This document shows positions 36,568 through 46,448 of a stretch of 64,000 bases of DNA, one piece after another. Within the stretch, counting starts at the first letter, position 1. Each line of letters opens with the position of its first letter. The notes under the pieces were generated by a model that had not been told where the DNA came from, did not search any database, and was given only the letters and a program-made list of their open reading frames with translations. Origin of the DNA: Pseudomonas sp. H3(2019) (GTDB lineage Bacteria > Pseudomonadota > Gammaproteobacteria > Pseudomonadales > Pseudomonadaceae); assembly GCF_007713465.1 (NCBI RefSeq), contig NZ_VMSG01000009.1:143524-207523 (forward strand), given 5' to 3'. Made by a program: the position numbers and the translations under genes.

Positions 36568-38637
36568 TTAACCCTTGACGGTCTTCGGCGCCTTACCCGC
36601 CTTCATCTGCTCCAACAAGGGGGCGCACTGATTCGGCTCGCCACCACTCGGCGCCACCAGTGCCAGCAGCCCCGCCGCCGGACCGGCAATCACGCCCAGC
36701 GCCACCATCCCCGCGCCCCGCAACATCAGCGGCACACCCTTCACGCCGGTATCCGGCTTGATGAACTTACCACGCACATACAGCGGCGAACGCAACGAGA
36801 TCAGCCGCACGCCCCTGGACTCTGGCGTGATGGTCAGGTCGAGCTGCTCACTGGCCATGTTCGCGGTGCCGTCGATGTAGACGATCGCGTTCTCGGTGTC
36901 GAACACAAACAGCCGGGAGGTCGCCAGACCGGTCTTGACGTCGAAGTCGGCCGCCGCGCAGTTGATCTTCACGTCCTGGTCGCCAAAGATTTTCCCGACC
37001 ACATAATTGCCGACGTTCAACCCGGCCAGCTCCATCAGTTGACGACTGATCGCACCATCATTCATCAACAGCTTCAGATCGCCATTGGCGCTGCCCAGCA
37101 ATGCCGCCACCGAATTGCCATGACCTGCGAGGTCGGCGTCACCGTTGAGTTCCCCAAAGCTGGTTTTCATCGTCTCGAAGCCCGGGAACAGCTGCTTGAG
37201 TTTGAAGCCGCGCGCCGTCAGTTTCGCCCGTCCTTCCAACGGCGTGGCAAGGCCGTTCAGACGGATCTGCGCATCGAGCTTGCCGCCCGCTACGCCAAAG
37301 CGCAGCGGCTCCAGGCTGATCTGACCATCGTTGAGCACCAGGTGCGTATAGAGATCGGTAAACGGCAGCTTTTCGCTTTGAACGATGCGTTTACCGGTGA
37401 ATTCGACATCGGCGTCCATATCGCGCCAGCGCTCGGTATGGAACTCCTCGACCGGCAACACCTTGTCCGCTGGCTGCTTGCTTTCGCCGCCTCGGGCCTT
37501 TTGCTTGGCGTTGGAGTCGGCGCCGATCAACGGCGCGAGGTCGGCGAACAACAGTTGATTGGAGACCACCGTGCCACTGAGCTTGGGCCGTGGCTGGCTG
37601 GCGACATACGTCAGGTCGCCGTGAATATCGCTACTGCCAATGGTGCCGTTGAATGCCTCGTAGTGGAACGTCGCACCGTCCGACTGGCGCAGGTTGGCGA
37701 TCAAGTGACCGTCAGTGGTGTAAGGCGGCGAAGCCGGCAGCGGTACGCCGGTCAACGGATAAAGGTTGCCCAGGCTGGTGCCGGCCAGTTTCAGTCGCAG
37801 GTCCAGCGCACCGAGGTTCAGCGGGTCGGTCAGGGTACCGGCCAGCTCGACGCTGGTATCGGCAATCTTCACCTGCGCGTGCAACGGGAACGGCTTGGCC
37901 GCGTCCTGCAATGCCAGCAACCCACCGACCTTGCCTTCGCCCGCAAGCTTCTGACCGTGGAACTGGCCTTTGACCTTCAGCGCAAACGCATAGTCTTGTG
38001 GCGCCGAACCCTTCTCCAGGGCTTTCTTCGCGGCTTTATCACCGACGATGTCGCTGAACGGAATCGGCTTGCCCAGCAGGTCGATCAGCAGGTCGATCTG
38101 AGTGTTCAAGGTCTGGTCATCGAGCGTGACATGGCCCTTGTCGAAGCCGATTGCTCCTATGTCTACCCCCCAGCGGGACGGTTCGGCGTTCGGGTCTTTC
38201 GGATCGAACTTGAAGGTCCAGTTGGCGCGGCCATCGGCCAGGCGCTGCAGATCGGCATTGGGTTCGGTGAGGTCAACGCGCGGAATCACTACCCGCTGCG
38301 CCAATAGCGCCAACGGCGAGACCCGCAACTCGACGCGTTTGAGACTGACCATTTGCGGCTTTTTCGACCAGTCCGGATTGCCCAGGCTCAAGTCCTCGGC
38401 CACCACATGCGGCCACGGCACCCAGGCGCGCCAACCGCCTTCATCGACTTCACGTTTCCAGGCCACCGTCAGGTTGCCGTTGATGGCAAAGGGGCGGTGC
38501 AGTTCCTCGGAGACTTTGGTGTTGAGCGGCGGTTTGATCCGGTTCCAGTCGAAAAACGCGATGATCACCACCAGCAGGGCCATCAGCAGCACGAGACTGC
38601 CAACAACCCAAGCCAGAATTTTACGAGTGCGCGTCAT
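36568..38637 (-). CDS. AsmA family protein
   Basis: 689 aa. A single N-terminal membrane anchor (about 6-30: ILAWVVGSLVLLMALLVVIIAFF) is followed by a long periplasmic part ending in the AsmA C-terminal domain (SVAALLGSANGDLKLLMNDGAI ... LYVRGKFIKPDTGVKGVPLML). AsmA-like proteins bridge the periplasm and are implicated in phospholipid movement to the outer membrane. ATG 38637 follows AGGAGCT; the longer frame is less likely. Confidence 0.9.
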   Translation of the reverse strand: MTRTRKILAWVVGSLVLLMALLVVIIAFFDWNRIKPPLNTKVSEELHRPFAINGNLTVAWKREVDEGGWRAWVPWPHVVAEDLSLGNPDWSKKPQMVSLKRVELRVSPLALLAQRVVIPRVDLTEPNADLQRLADGRANWTFKFDPKDPNAEPSRWGVDIGAIGFDKGHVTLDDQTLNTQIDLLIDLLGKPIPFSDIVGDKAAKKALEKGSAPQDYAFALKVKGQFHGQKLAGEGKVGGLLALQDAAKPFPLHAQVKIADTSVELAGTLTDPLNLGALDLRLKLAGTSLGNLYPLTGVPLPASPPYTTDGHLIANLRQSDGATFHYEAFNGTIGSSDIHGDLTYVASQPRPKLSGTVVSNQLLFADLAPLIGADSNAKQKARGGESKQPADKVLPVEEFHTERWRDMDADVEFTGKRIVQSEKLPFTDLYTHLVLNDGQISLEPLRFGVAGGKLDAQIRLNGLATPLEGRAKLTARGFKLKQLFPGFETMKTSFGELNGDADLAGHGNSVAALLGSANGDLKLLMNDGAISRQLMELAGLNVGNYVVGKIFGDQDVKINCAAADFDVKTGLATSRLFVFDTENAIVYIDGTANMASEQLDLTITPESRGVRLISLRSPLYVRGKFIKPDTGVKGVPLMLRGAGMVALGVIAGPAAGLLALVAPSGGEPNQCAPLLEQMKAGKAPKTVKG

Positions 38638-39023
38638 TGCACAGAGCTCCTGATTACGACTCAGCGCCCGAACTGCGACGCACATATGAAACGGTAGGCC
38701 AGAAATCGGCGGATTATAGAGATTACGACTGACAAATGGCTCGCAGGTTTAACACCCCTTCCATTCGGGCATAAAAAACCAATTTTATTGACCGATCAGC
38801 CAGCTTCCGTTACCCGCCCTCGCACTTTTCCGTCGCGCAAGTGAGTCGAAAATACCCACCGCAGTGCAAAAATGTTCCCCGGAAACGTCCGATCTAGAGG
38901 CTTCCCGCCGAACAATCAATTCCGTTGATTATTACCATTGTCTTTATGAACTTTTATATCGACTTATCGAGAGTAGCATTAGCTTCGTACCCACTTTATA
39001 GCCCTCCCAAGGAGCAGCCCATC
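38638..39023. other. 386-bp gap between divergent genes
   Basis: No gene seen. The right end is AT-rich and leads into AAGGAG (39009-39014) before the repeat protein; it should carry the promoters of the AsmA gene and of the repeat protein. A frame opening at 38925 is not used because the secretion signal begins at 39024. Confidence 0.5.
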
Positions 39024-39458
39024 ATGAAACGCCAATTACTGCTTAGCCTGACCCTTTCGATGTTAGCCAGCAGCGCTTTTGCCCTGCCAGCTGCCGATCA
39101 GGCAACTCCGCAAGTCAAATCCAGCCATTCGGCGTATAGCCAAACGGTTGCCGACGGTGCCAACGGTAACGAACGTCTGAAAGAAAAAGGCCTGATTACT
39201 CAGGATGGTTACGACAAGACACCACAAGGCCAGATCCTTGCCTCTGACGGCTCCGACCGCACTCCACAAGGTCAGACCCTGGCTGCCGATGGCTCCGATC
39301 GCACCCCACAAGGTCAGACCCTGGCTGCTGACGGCTCCGATCGCACCCCACAAGGTCAGACCCTGGCTTCCGACGGCTCCGATCGCACCCCACAAGGCCA
39401 AACCCTGGCTGAAGGTGGTGGTGACCGTGTGATCGAACGCAACGCTAGCCTGAGCTAA
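39024..39458 (+). CDS. Secreted protein with 14-aa tandem repeats
   Basis: 144 aa. A signal peptide (MKRQLLLSLTLSMLASSAFA) is followed by a short linker, then five copies of a 14-residue repeat with consensus GSDRTPQGQTLAAD, the first copy diverged (GYDKTPQGQILASD), and a short tail. The mature protein is small, polar and repetitive, without Cys; function unknown. Ribosome site CAAGGAG and a strong terminator make it a single-gene unit. Copy number may vary between strains. Confidence 0.85.
   Translation: MKRQLLLSLTLSMLASSAFALPAADQATPQVKSSHSAYSQTVADGANGNERLKEKGLITQDGYDKTPQGQILASDGSDRTPQGQTLAADGSDRTPQGQTLAADGSDRTPQGQTLASDGSDRTPQGQTLAEGGGDRVIERNASLS
39208..39417 (+). repeat. 42-bp tandem repeat, five copies, in frame
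   Basis: Each copy encodes one 14-residue unit; copies 2 to 5 are nearly identical in DNA (GGCTCCGATCGCACCCCACA core), the first is diverged. Being a multiple of three, gain or loss of copies keeps the gene open. Confidence 0.88.
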
Positions 39459-39477
39459 GGCCATGCTGGCCCGGAAA

Positions 39478-39504
39478 AAAGCCCGATCTCCTGGATCGGG
39501 CTTT
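39478..39504 (+). terminator. Rho-independent terminator of the repeat protein gene
   Basis: Stem AAAGCCCGATC (39478-39488) / GATCGGGCTTT (39494-39504) with a 5-base loop, 20 bp after the stop. Confidence 0.88.
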
Positions 39505-39615
39505 GACTTTATGTAGCTCGCACTCCCCGCCCCACCTTCCTTTACTCAAGTTCGACGCCAGCAAAGCTGATTTGCTAGAGTGCGCCGCTGTCCTTGATTA
39601 GAAGCCAGCCGCCTG

Positions 39616-40248
39616 ATGCTGCCCCGCGCCGAACAGAAACAACAGACCCGCAACGCCTTGATGGACGCTGCCCGCCACCTGATGGAATGCGGCCGAGGAT
39701 TCGGCAGCCTGAGCCTGCGTGAAGTGGCGAAAACCGCTGGTATTGTCCCGACCGGTTTCTACCGGCACTTTGCCGATATGGATCAGCTAGGGCTGGAACT
39801 GGTCAGCGAAGTCGGCCAGACCTTCCGCGAAACCATTCGCCTGGTGCGCCACAATGAATTCGTCATGGGCGGAATCATCGATGCCTCGGTGCGAATTTTC
39901 CTTGATGTGGTCACGGCCAACCGTTCGCAGTTCCTGTTTCTGGCGCGCGAACAATATGGCGGCTCGCTGCCGGTACGTCTGGCCATCGGCAAACTGCGCG
40001 AAAACATCAGCTCGGACCTGGCCGCCGACCTGTCCTTGATGCCCAAACTGCAACACCTCGATTTTTCCGGGTTATCGGTCATGGCCGACCTGATCGTCAA
40101 AAGCGTTTTCGCCACCCTCCCCGATATCATCGACCCGCCCGCCGAAGCCTTGCCCGCGCACCTGACGCCACAGGCGAAGATCACTCAGCAACTGCGCTTT
40201 ATCTTTATCGGTCTCAAACACTGGCAAGGGTTGGGCAGTACAGAGTAA
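39616..40248 (+). CDS. desT: TetR family regulator, DesT/FabR-like
   Basis: 210 aa. TetR-type HTH at about 12-58 (FGSLSLREVAKTAGIVPTGFYRHF) and a C-terminal ligand domain. Sequence and place (just before ureE, as PA4890 before PA4891 in P. aeruginosa) fit DesT, which senses the ratio of unsaturated to saturated acyl-CoA and represses the desCB desaturase genes. In this window desC and desB are not adjacent; an AsmA gene and the repeat protein stand there instead. FabR-like naming is the alternative. Confidence 0.75.
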   Translation: MLPRAEQKQQTRNALMDAARHLMECGRGFGSLSLREVAKTAGIVPTGFYRHFADMDQLGLELVSEVGQTFRETIRLVRHNEFVMGGIIDASVRIFLDVVTANRSQFLFLAREQYGGSLPVRLAIGKLRENISSDLAADLSLMPKLQHLDFSGLSVMADLIVKSVFATLPDIIDPPAEALPAHLTPQAKITQQLRFIFIGLKHWQGLGSTE

Positions 40249-40564
40249 TCGTTCCTACGCAGAGTGCTGATCGTTCCCACGCTCCCGCGTGGGAATGCAG
40301 CCCGGGACGCTCCGCGTCCCTTTGACGGCGTGACGCAGAGCGTCACCGGAGGCATTCCCACGCAGAGCGTGGGAACGATCAATCAGCCGCGCTGTAATTT
40401 GGTGCGCGCCGGAGTGCCACGCACCAATATCACCCAGCGCCCCCCCCTAAATCCCGCAACATTCAGAGACATCTTCTACGCTCTGACAGGGTTTTCCTAC
40501 GTCTCGTCCGATTGGCAAGCCCCTTGCTCTAGCCTGAGCATTGTCTATTGCTGGAAGCCCCCCA
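40249..40564. other. 316-bp gap, mostly a structured repeat
   Basis: Filled by the repeat at 40269-40380; the remaining 180 bp before ureE show no gene and presumably hold the ureEFG promoter. Confidence 0.6.
40269..40380. repeat. Structured repeat, GTTCCCACGC family (long form)
   Basis: Outer arms GATCGTTCCCACGC and GCGTGGGAACGATC enclose two more hairpins, GGGACGC/GCGTCCC (40304-40320) and TGACGC/GCGTCA (40331-40345). The long form recurs at 49055-49160 and 56009-56118. Confidence 0.85.
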
Positions 40565-41065
40565 ATGCTGGTGATTCATCGCAGAATCGACCCTCAACCC
40601 GTCTGGGCCGCCGAGTTGCACCTGAACTTCGAGGCACGCAGTAAAAGTCGCCTGCGCTGTTTCAGTGCCGAAGGTGAAGACGTCGGGTTGTTTTTGGAGC
40701 GCGGGCAGCCGCCGCTGTACGACGGCGAATGCCTGGAGGCCGAAGACGGCCGCATCGTCCGCGTCTGTGCCCGCCCCGAGCAACTGCTGCACGTCACCTG
40801 CGCCAACACGTTCGAACTGACCCGAGCCGCCTATCACCTGGGCAACCGCCATGTTGCCCTGCAAGTCGGTGACGGCTGGTTGCGCCTGCTCGACGACTAC
40901 GTGCTCAAAGCCATGCTCGAACAGCTGGGCGCGCAGACCGCAAACATCGAAGCACCGTTCCAGCCGGAGCACGGCGCCTATGGCGGTGGCCATCACCATT
41001 CACGGCACGGCGACGAGGACTTCAACTATCCGCCGAAACTGCACCAATTCGGCATCCGCACGTGA
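40565..41065 (+). CDS. ureE: Urease accessory protein UreE
   Basis: Nickel metallochaperone, 166 aa, that delivers Ni to the urease activation complex. It has the UreE N-terminal peptide-binding-like domain (LRCFSAEGEDVGLFLERGQPPLYDGE) and a central Ni-binding domain with the conserved CANTFELTRAAYHLGNRHV. The C-terminus is His-rich (HGAYGGGHHHSRHGDED), as expected for nickel binding. ATG 40565 is chosen. Stop overlaps the ureF GTG. The urease subunits ureABC are not in this window, normal for Pseudomonas. Confidence 0.96.
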   Translation: MLVIHRRIDPQPVWAAELHLNFEARSKSRLRCFSAEGEDVGLFLERGQPPLYDGECLEAEDGRIVRVCARPEQLLHVTCANTFELTRAAYHLGNRHVALQVGDGWLRLLDDYVLKAMLEQLGAQTANIEAPFQPEHGAYGGGHHHSRHGDEDFNYPPKLHQFGIRT

Positions 41066-41736
41066 ACCCGGCCTGGGCACTGCTGCGTCTGGCCAGCCCG
41101 CAATTGCCGATTGGCGGCTACAGCTATTCCCAAGGCCTGGAAATGGCTGTGGATAACGGCCGCGTAAGCGACCCGGAATCCGCGAAACGCTGGATCAGCG
41201 ATCAGTTGCTGCTCAACCTGGCGCGTTTCGAAGCGCCACTGTTGCTCGCCCATTGCACCGCCGCCGCCAATGAAGACTGGCCACAGTTGCTGCAACGCTG
41301 TGAGGAACACCGCGCCAGCCGGGAAACCCGTGAGCTGCATCAGGAAAGCCGGCAAATGGGCTATTCCCTGCAGCAACTGCTCAACGGCTTACCGGAACTG
41401 GATGACGCCGCCCGCAGCTTTCTCGCACAACGCAGCGAACCGCATCTGGCCCTCGGCTGGGCGCTGGCCGCCCGCGCCTGGCAGATCAGCCCGCAAGACG
41501 CACTCGCCGCCTGGCTCTGGAGCTGGCTGGAGAATCAATTGGCGGTGTTGATGAAAACCCTGCCGCTGGGCCAGCAAGCCGCGCAACGCCTCACCAGCGA
41601 ACTGCTGCCGCTGCTGCAACAGGCTCAGCAGAACGCCTCAAGCCTTGACCCTCAACACTACGGCAGCGCCGCTTTCGGCCTGTCTCTGGCGTGCATGGCC
41701 CATGAGCGCCAGTACAGCCGTCTGTTCCGTTCCTAG
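41062..41736 (+). CDS. ureF: Urease accessory protein UreF
   Basis: 224 aa all-helical protein that gates nickel insertion with UreD and UreG. The N-terminal motif [20 protein letters not shown] and the later [21 protein letters not shown] are diagnostic. Starts at GTG 41062 overlapping the ureE stop; ureG begins 23 bp downstream. Confidence 0.96.
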   Translation: MNPAWALLRLASPQLPIGGYSYSQGLEMAVDNGRVSDPESAKRWISDQLLLNLARFEAPLLLAHCTAAANEDWPQLLQRCEEHRASRETRELHQESRQMGYSLQQLLNGLPELDDAARSFLAQRSEPHLALGWALAARAWQISPQDALAAWLWSWLENQLAVLMKTLPLGQQAAQRLTSELLPLLQQAQQNASSLDPQHYGSAAFGLSLACMAHERQYSRLFRS

Positions 41737-41759
41737 GGCCTGTTACTTTGGAGAATCAC

Positions 41760-42374
41760 ATGAACACACAACCTCTGCGCGTCGGTATCGGCGGCCCGGT
41801 CGGTTCCGGCAAAACCGCGCTGACGTTGGCCCTGTGCCTGGCGTTGCGTGATCGCTACAACCTGGCAGTGGTCACCAACGACATCTACACCCGCGAAGAC
41901 GCCGACTTTCTGGTACGCAACGAAGCCCTGGCCCCCGAGCGGATCATCGGCGTGGAAACCGGCGGTTGCCCGCACACGGCGATCCGCGAAGATGCGTCGA
42001 TCAACCTCGAAGCGGTGGATCAACTGAACCGGCGCTTTCCCGGCCTCGATCTGATTCTGGTGGAGTCCGGTGGCGACAACCTGTCGGCGACCTTCAGCCC
42101 GGAACTCTCGGACCTGACGATCTACGTGATCGATGTCTCGGCCGGCGACAAGCTGCCGCGCAAGGGCGGACCGGGGATCTGCAAATCCGACCTGCTGGTG
42201 ATCAACAAGATCGACCTGGCGCCGCTGGTAGGCGCATCGCTGTCGATGATGGACAGCGACACCCAACGCATGCGCGGCGGCAAGCCGTTCGTCTTCAGCA
42301 ATCAGAAAACCGGCCAGGGCCTTGAGGAAATCATCGCCTTCATCGAACGCCAGGGGCTGCTGACCGCAGCCTGA
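41760..42374 (+). CDS. ureG: Urease accessory GTPase UreG
   Basis: 204 aa SIMIBI GTPase that hands nickel to apo-urease. P-loop [11 protein letters not shown] at about 11-21, the Ni-site motif [19 protein letters not shown] (Cys-Pro-His), [11 protein letters not shown] and base-recognition NKIDLAP are all present. ATG 41760 follows TTGGAG. Usually one of the best-conserved proteins of the urease set. Confidence 0.97.
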   Translation: MNTQPLRVGIGGPVGSGKTALTLALCLALRDRYNLAVVTNDIYTREDADFLVRNEALAPERIIGVETGGCPHTAIREDASINLEAVDQLNRRFPGLDLILVESGGDNLSATFSPELSDLTIYVIDVSAGDKLPRKGGPGICKSDLLVINKIDLAPLVGASLSMMDSDTQRMRGGKPFVFSNQKTGQGLEEIIAFIERQGLLTAA

Positions 42375-42412
42375 AACTTATCCACAGGCGTTATCAACAA
42401 GGAAGCTTACTC

Positions 42413-42985
42413 ATGACACTCAAACGCATCTTCGCCGCCGCAGCCCTGCTGCTCACGCCCGCACTGGCCTTCGCCCACCCGGGCCATGGCGACAACGGTT
42501 TGCTGGCCGGCATCAGCCATCCGATTGGCGGGCTCGACCATTTGCTGGCGATGCTCGCCGTGGGGTTGTGGGCCGCGCAACAAAAGGGCGCCGCGCGCTG
42601 GGCGCTGCCGTGTACCTTCGTCGGCGTCATGCTGATCGGCGGAATGCTCGGGTTTGAGGGCTTGAACCTGCCTGCGCTGGAAAGCGGGATTGCCGCTTCG
42701 GTGCTCGCGTTGGGCCTGGCGGTGGCATTGGCGGTGCGTCCACCGTTGAGCCTGGCGATTGGCGCGACAGCACTGTTTGCCTTGTTCCACGGCGTGGCGC
42801 ATGGCCTGGAGCTGCCGGACATGTCCAGCCCTTGGGCGTATGCCGCTGGCTTCGTCGCTGCGACCGCAACCCTGCATGCTGCCGGTTATGCGTTGGTGCG
42901 CGTATTGCCTCAGGCGGCTGCGCCGCTGGTTCGGTTGGCCGGCGCTGCTTCAGCGGCAACCGGAGTCTGGTTGCTCGCCGGCTGA
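42413..42985 (+). CDS. HupE/UreJ family nickel (cobalt) transporter
   Basis: 190 aa with a signal-like N-terminus and about six membrane segments. The signature HPGHGDNGLLAGISHPIGGLDH near residue 22 and FHGVAHGLELP later carry the metal-binding His and Asp. Takes up or lets through nickel for urease, consistent with its place 38 bp after ureG. The P. aeruginosa counterpart is PA4894. Confidence 0.92.
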   Translation: MTLKRIFAAAALLLTPALAFAHPGHGDNGLLAGISHPIGGLDHLLAMLAVGLWAAQQKGAARWALPCTFVGVMLIGGMLGFEGLNLPALESGIAASVLALGLAVALAVRPPLSLAIGATALFALFHGVAHGLELPDMSSPWAYAAGFVAATATLHAAGYALVRVLPQAAAPLVRLAGAASAATGVWLLAG

Positions 42986-43003
42986 AACCGGACACCTGAT
43001 GCT

Positions 43004-43034
43004 GATCGTTCCCACGCTCTGCGTGGGAACGATC
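43004..43034. repeat. Palindromic repeat, GTTCCCACGC family (short form)
   Basis: Perfect arms GATCGTTCCCACGC / GCGTGGGAACGATC around TCT, 18 bp after the hupE stop; probably serves as the operon's 3' hairpin. Confidence 0.85.
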
Positions 43035-43094
43035 GTATGCTCCACTCTCTGCTACCATGTCGCGCAAACACTCCTGCCGTGACGACGCCAGCCA

Positions 43095-44228
43095 ATGCCC
43101 GATGCTCCCCGCTCCGCCTCCCAGCCTGAATTGACCGCCCTGTTCGCCACTGTGCAGCAGCACTTCCAGGACGTGATCGTGCCGCTCTGGCAAGGCCCCG
43201 GCTGGAACTCAGACATGGCGCTGCCGTATGAAGCGCTGGACGCCGAACACCGGCCATTGCCGCCACAACGCTACCGGGCCATGGCCTGCGCGCGGCAGCT
43301 GTACCTGTTCGCCAGCCTGATCGGTGACGTACCGGCTGCCGAAGAGCGCGCCGCTGCGCTGTTTCGCTCCCTGCAACGGCATTTCCACGATGCCGAACAC
43401 GGCGGCTGGTTCTACAGCATCGACGCCCATGGCGCGCCGCTGGATCAGCGTAAAGACCTCTACACCCACGCCTTCATTCTGTTTGCCTGCGCCCATTACT
43501 GGGCCAAGGTTCGCGAGCCGTTGGTGGAATCGGTGCTCAATGCCGCGCTGGAAGTGGTCGCTCAACGTTTCGCCACAGACGACGGTCTGTACGAAGCCAG
43601 CCTCGACCGCAACTGGTCATCGCTCAAGTCCGGGCCGTTGCAGAACCCGCTGATGCATCTGGCCGAAGCGTTCCTCGCCACGCTGTCAGTACGCGACGAT
43701 GCCCCGGTCGAGGCCGCGCTCAATGCACTGTGCGGGGCGATGCAAAAGCACTTCATCGACCCGCAGCACGGGGTGATGATGGAGAAACCGCTGGGGGCTG
43801 TGGATAACTGGTTTGAGCCGGGGCATCAATTCGAATGGTTCTTCCTGCTGGAGTCATCGGCGTTGCTGCGCGGATCAAAACTGCACGCCTCGCTGACCCG
43901 CGCATTCCCGTTCACCGAGCAATTGGGCGTTAATCAGCAAACGGGCGCAGTGCGAGCCATGCTCGACCTTGAACTGGACGGCCGACCACGTGATGAGACC
44001 CAGCGCATTTGGGCCCAGGCAGAATACCTGCGCGCCCTGACTTTGCATCCGGACAGCGAGGCGTTGATTGAGCGTCAATTGAACGCCTTGCAACAGCGCT
44101 TCCTGCATGCCGGTGGCTGGTACGAGTGCCTGGACAGGGATGGCGCGGTCAGCCGCCCGGACATGCCGTCGACCACGCCATACCATTTGGCGACCTGTTA
44201 TCGCGGGCTCACCGAATATTTCGGCTGA
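43095..44228 (+). CDS. AGE family sugar epimerase/isomerase
   Basis: 377 aa (alpha/alpha)6-barrel protein of the N-acylglucosamine 2-epimerase/mannose isomerase group. Typical are RKDLYTHAFILFACAHYWA, EASLDRNWSSLKSGPLQNPLMHLAEAFLAT and WFEPGHQFEWFFLLESSALL, which contribute the catalytic His residues and the Arg/Glu of the active site. Could interconvert mannose and fructose or similar; substrate not decidable. Monocistronic. Confidence 0.87.
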   Translation: MPDAPRSASQPELTALFATVQQHFQDVIVPLWQGPGWNSDMALPYEALDAEHRPLPPQRYRAMACARQLYLFASLIGDVPAAEERAAALFRSLQRHFHDAEHGGWFYSIDAHGAPLDQRKDLYTHAFILFACAHYWAKVREPLVESVLNAALEVVAQRFATDDGLYEASLDRNWSSLKSGPLQNPLMHLAEAFLATLSVRDDAPVEAALNALCGAMQKHFIDPQHGVMMEKPLGAVDNWFEPGHQFEWFFLLESSALLRGSKLHASLTRAFPFTEQLGVNQQTGAVRAMLDLELDGRPRDETQRIWAQAEYLRALTLHPDSEALIERQLNALQQRFLHAGGWYECLDRDGAVSRPDMPSTTPYHLATCYRGLTEYFG

Positions 44229-44257
44229 GTCTGCTCCGACAAGCCCCCTCGCTACAC

Positions 44258-45124
<867 letters not shown>

Positions 45125-45129
45125 TTACG

Positions 45130-46353
45130 TCACAGGCTGCGCGCACACTGGATCTGCGAGAAGCTGCCGCCATTGAGGGTGACGACCGTGGCGCTGGTTT
45201 TCTCGATCTCGCCGGGGAGCCTCAGGTGCAGGTCCTTGAGGGCGCTCTGCGGGGTTTGCCAGAGAATGGTCTTGTACCTCACGTAACCGGTGGCCTCACC
45301 GCCACCCGTGACGAGCCGGATCGTGCTGCCGCCGGGTCGATAGTAAAGGGTGGTGCTTGCCCCGGTGCAGACATACGCATACTCCTTTTGCGGCGTGGGC
45401 AGCAGGCCACCGGACAATCCGCCCACCAGGCTATACAACGCAGCACTGATCACGAAAATACCGGCAAGCCCCGCCAACACCGTCGCCAGCCCGTTGTAAT
45501 CGCCGAACAGGCGCCGCCGTGGCTCATCACTGGACGCTTCAATTGCAGGCGCGGGCGATGCACTCAGGACCACCTCGGGCTTCACCACAGGCAACGTAAC
45601 CGGTTCGCTGACCGGTTGCTGAAACCTGACCTCCCGTGCAACCGGCTGCATGACCGCAGGTTTGGGCAACCGCGCACGTTGCCGAAGAATGATTCGGGCC
45701 TGAAGGACCACATACACCGCACACAGCAAGGGCACCACTTGATTGAGCGCCGGCGACTGGCTGTTGACCCAGCCCACGACCACCGGATCAGAGACCGCAA
45801 TGTCCCCCGCGACATAGCCCAGCAGTGCCGCACCAATCGACACCAGCACCGGCTGACGCTGTAGCAACCGAGTGATTTGCAGGCTGCCGAACATCAGCAG
45901 CGGCACGCTCAACAGCAAGCCCAGCACCAGATAAAAGACACTGCCCTGAGCCACCGCCGCCAGACCGACCACGTTGTCCATGCTCATGATCAGGTCGGCG
46001 GTCAGCACCGTGACCACTGCGCCGCCCAGCGTCTGCGGCGAACCGCCTGACGAATCGCCCTCTTCGCCGGCCTCTTCCTCGGTCAGCAGCCGTATGGCGA
46101 TCACCAGCAACAGCAGCGCGCCGATCAGCTTGAGCCACGGCACCAGCAGTAACCAGCCGGCCAGCGTGGTCAATAACGTCCGCAGAACGATGGCGCCGCT
46201 GGTGCCGATCAATACAGCCCGCTTGAGTTGATCCGGCGGCAGCCCGCGACAGGCCAGGGCAATCACCAACGCGTTGTCGCCCGACAGGATCAAGTCCAGC
46301 AGGAACACCTCAAAGACCATGCTCAGCGCATGCAGCGCACCATCAAATAACAT
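45130..46353 (-). CDS. TerC family membrane protein with C-terminal extra domain
   Basis: 407 aa. Residues 1-215 form a TerC/YjbE-type module with about six to seven membrane segments and the acidic pairs DLILSGDNALVIALA and DLIMSMDNVVGLAA in which the Asp residues bind metal; relatives move Mn or Ca. A Pro/Val-rich linker (about 220-275), one more membrane segment (about 290-315) and an 80-residue extracytoplasmic domain with two Cys follow. Ordinary TerC proteins end near residue 220-250, so the extension is unusual. hflC and hflK homologues lie just upstream on the same strand. Confidence 0.85.
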   Translation of the reverse strand: MLFDGALHALSMVFEVFLLDLILSGDNALVIALACRGLPPDQLKRAVLIGTSGAIVLRTLLTTLAGWLLLVPWLKLIGALLLLVIAIRLLTEEEAGEEGDSSGGSPQTLGGAVVTVLTADLIMSMDNVVGLAAVAQGSVFYLVLGLLLSVPLLMFGSLQITRLLQRQPVLVSIGAALLGYVAGDIAVSDPVVVGWVNSQSPALNQVVPLLCAVYVVLQARIILRQRARLPKPAVMQPVAREVRFQQPVSEPVTLPVVKPEVVLSASPAPAIEASSDEPRRRLFGDYNGLATVLAGLAGIFVISAALYSLVGGLSGGLLPTPQKEYAYVCTGASTTLYYRPGGSTIRLVTGGGEATGYVRYKTILWQTPQSALKDLHLRLPGEIEKTSATVVTLNGGSFSQIQCARSL

Positions 46354-46448
46354 CGAGCGGTTTCCTGGCAAAAGACGGCGTCATCGGAACATCATCCCAG
46401 CGAACCGCTCAGGCCGGTGTCCTGCACACAGATCACTCATGGCCGTCG

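Noticed and set aside
39208..39417. CRISPR array
   Set aside because: The 42-bp units are contiguous, without spacers, and encode an in-frame protein repeat after a signal peptide.
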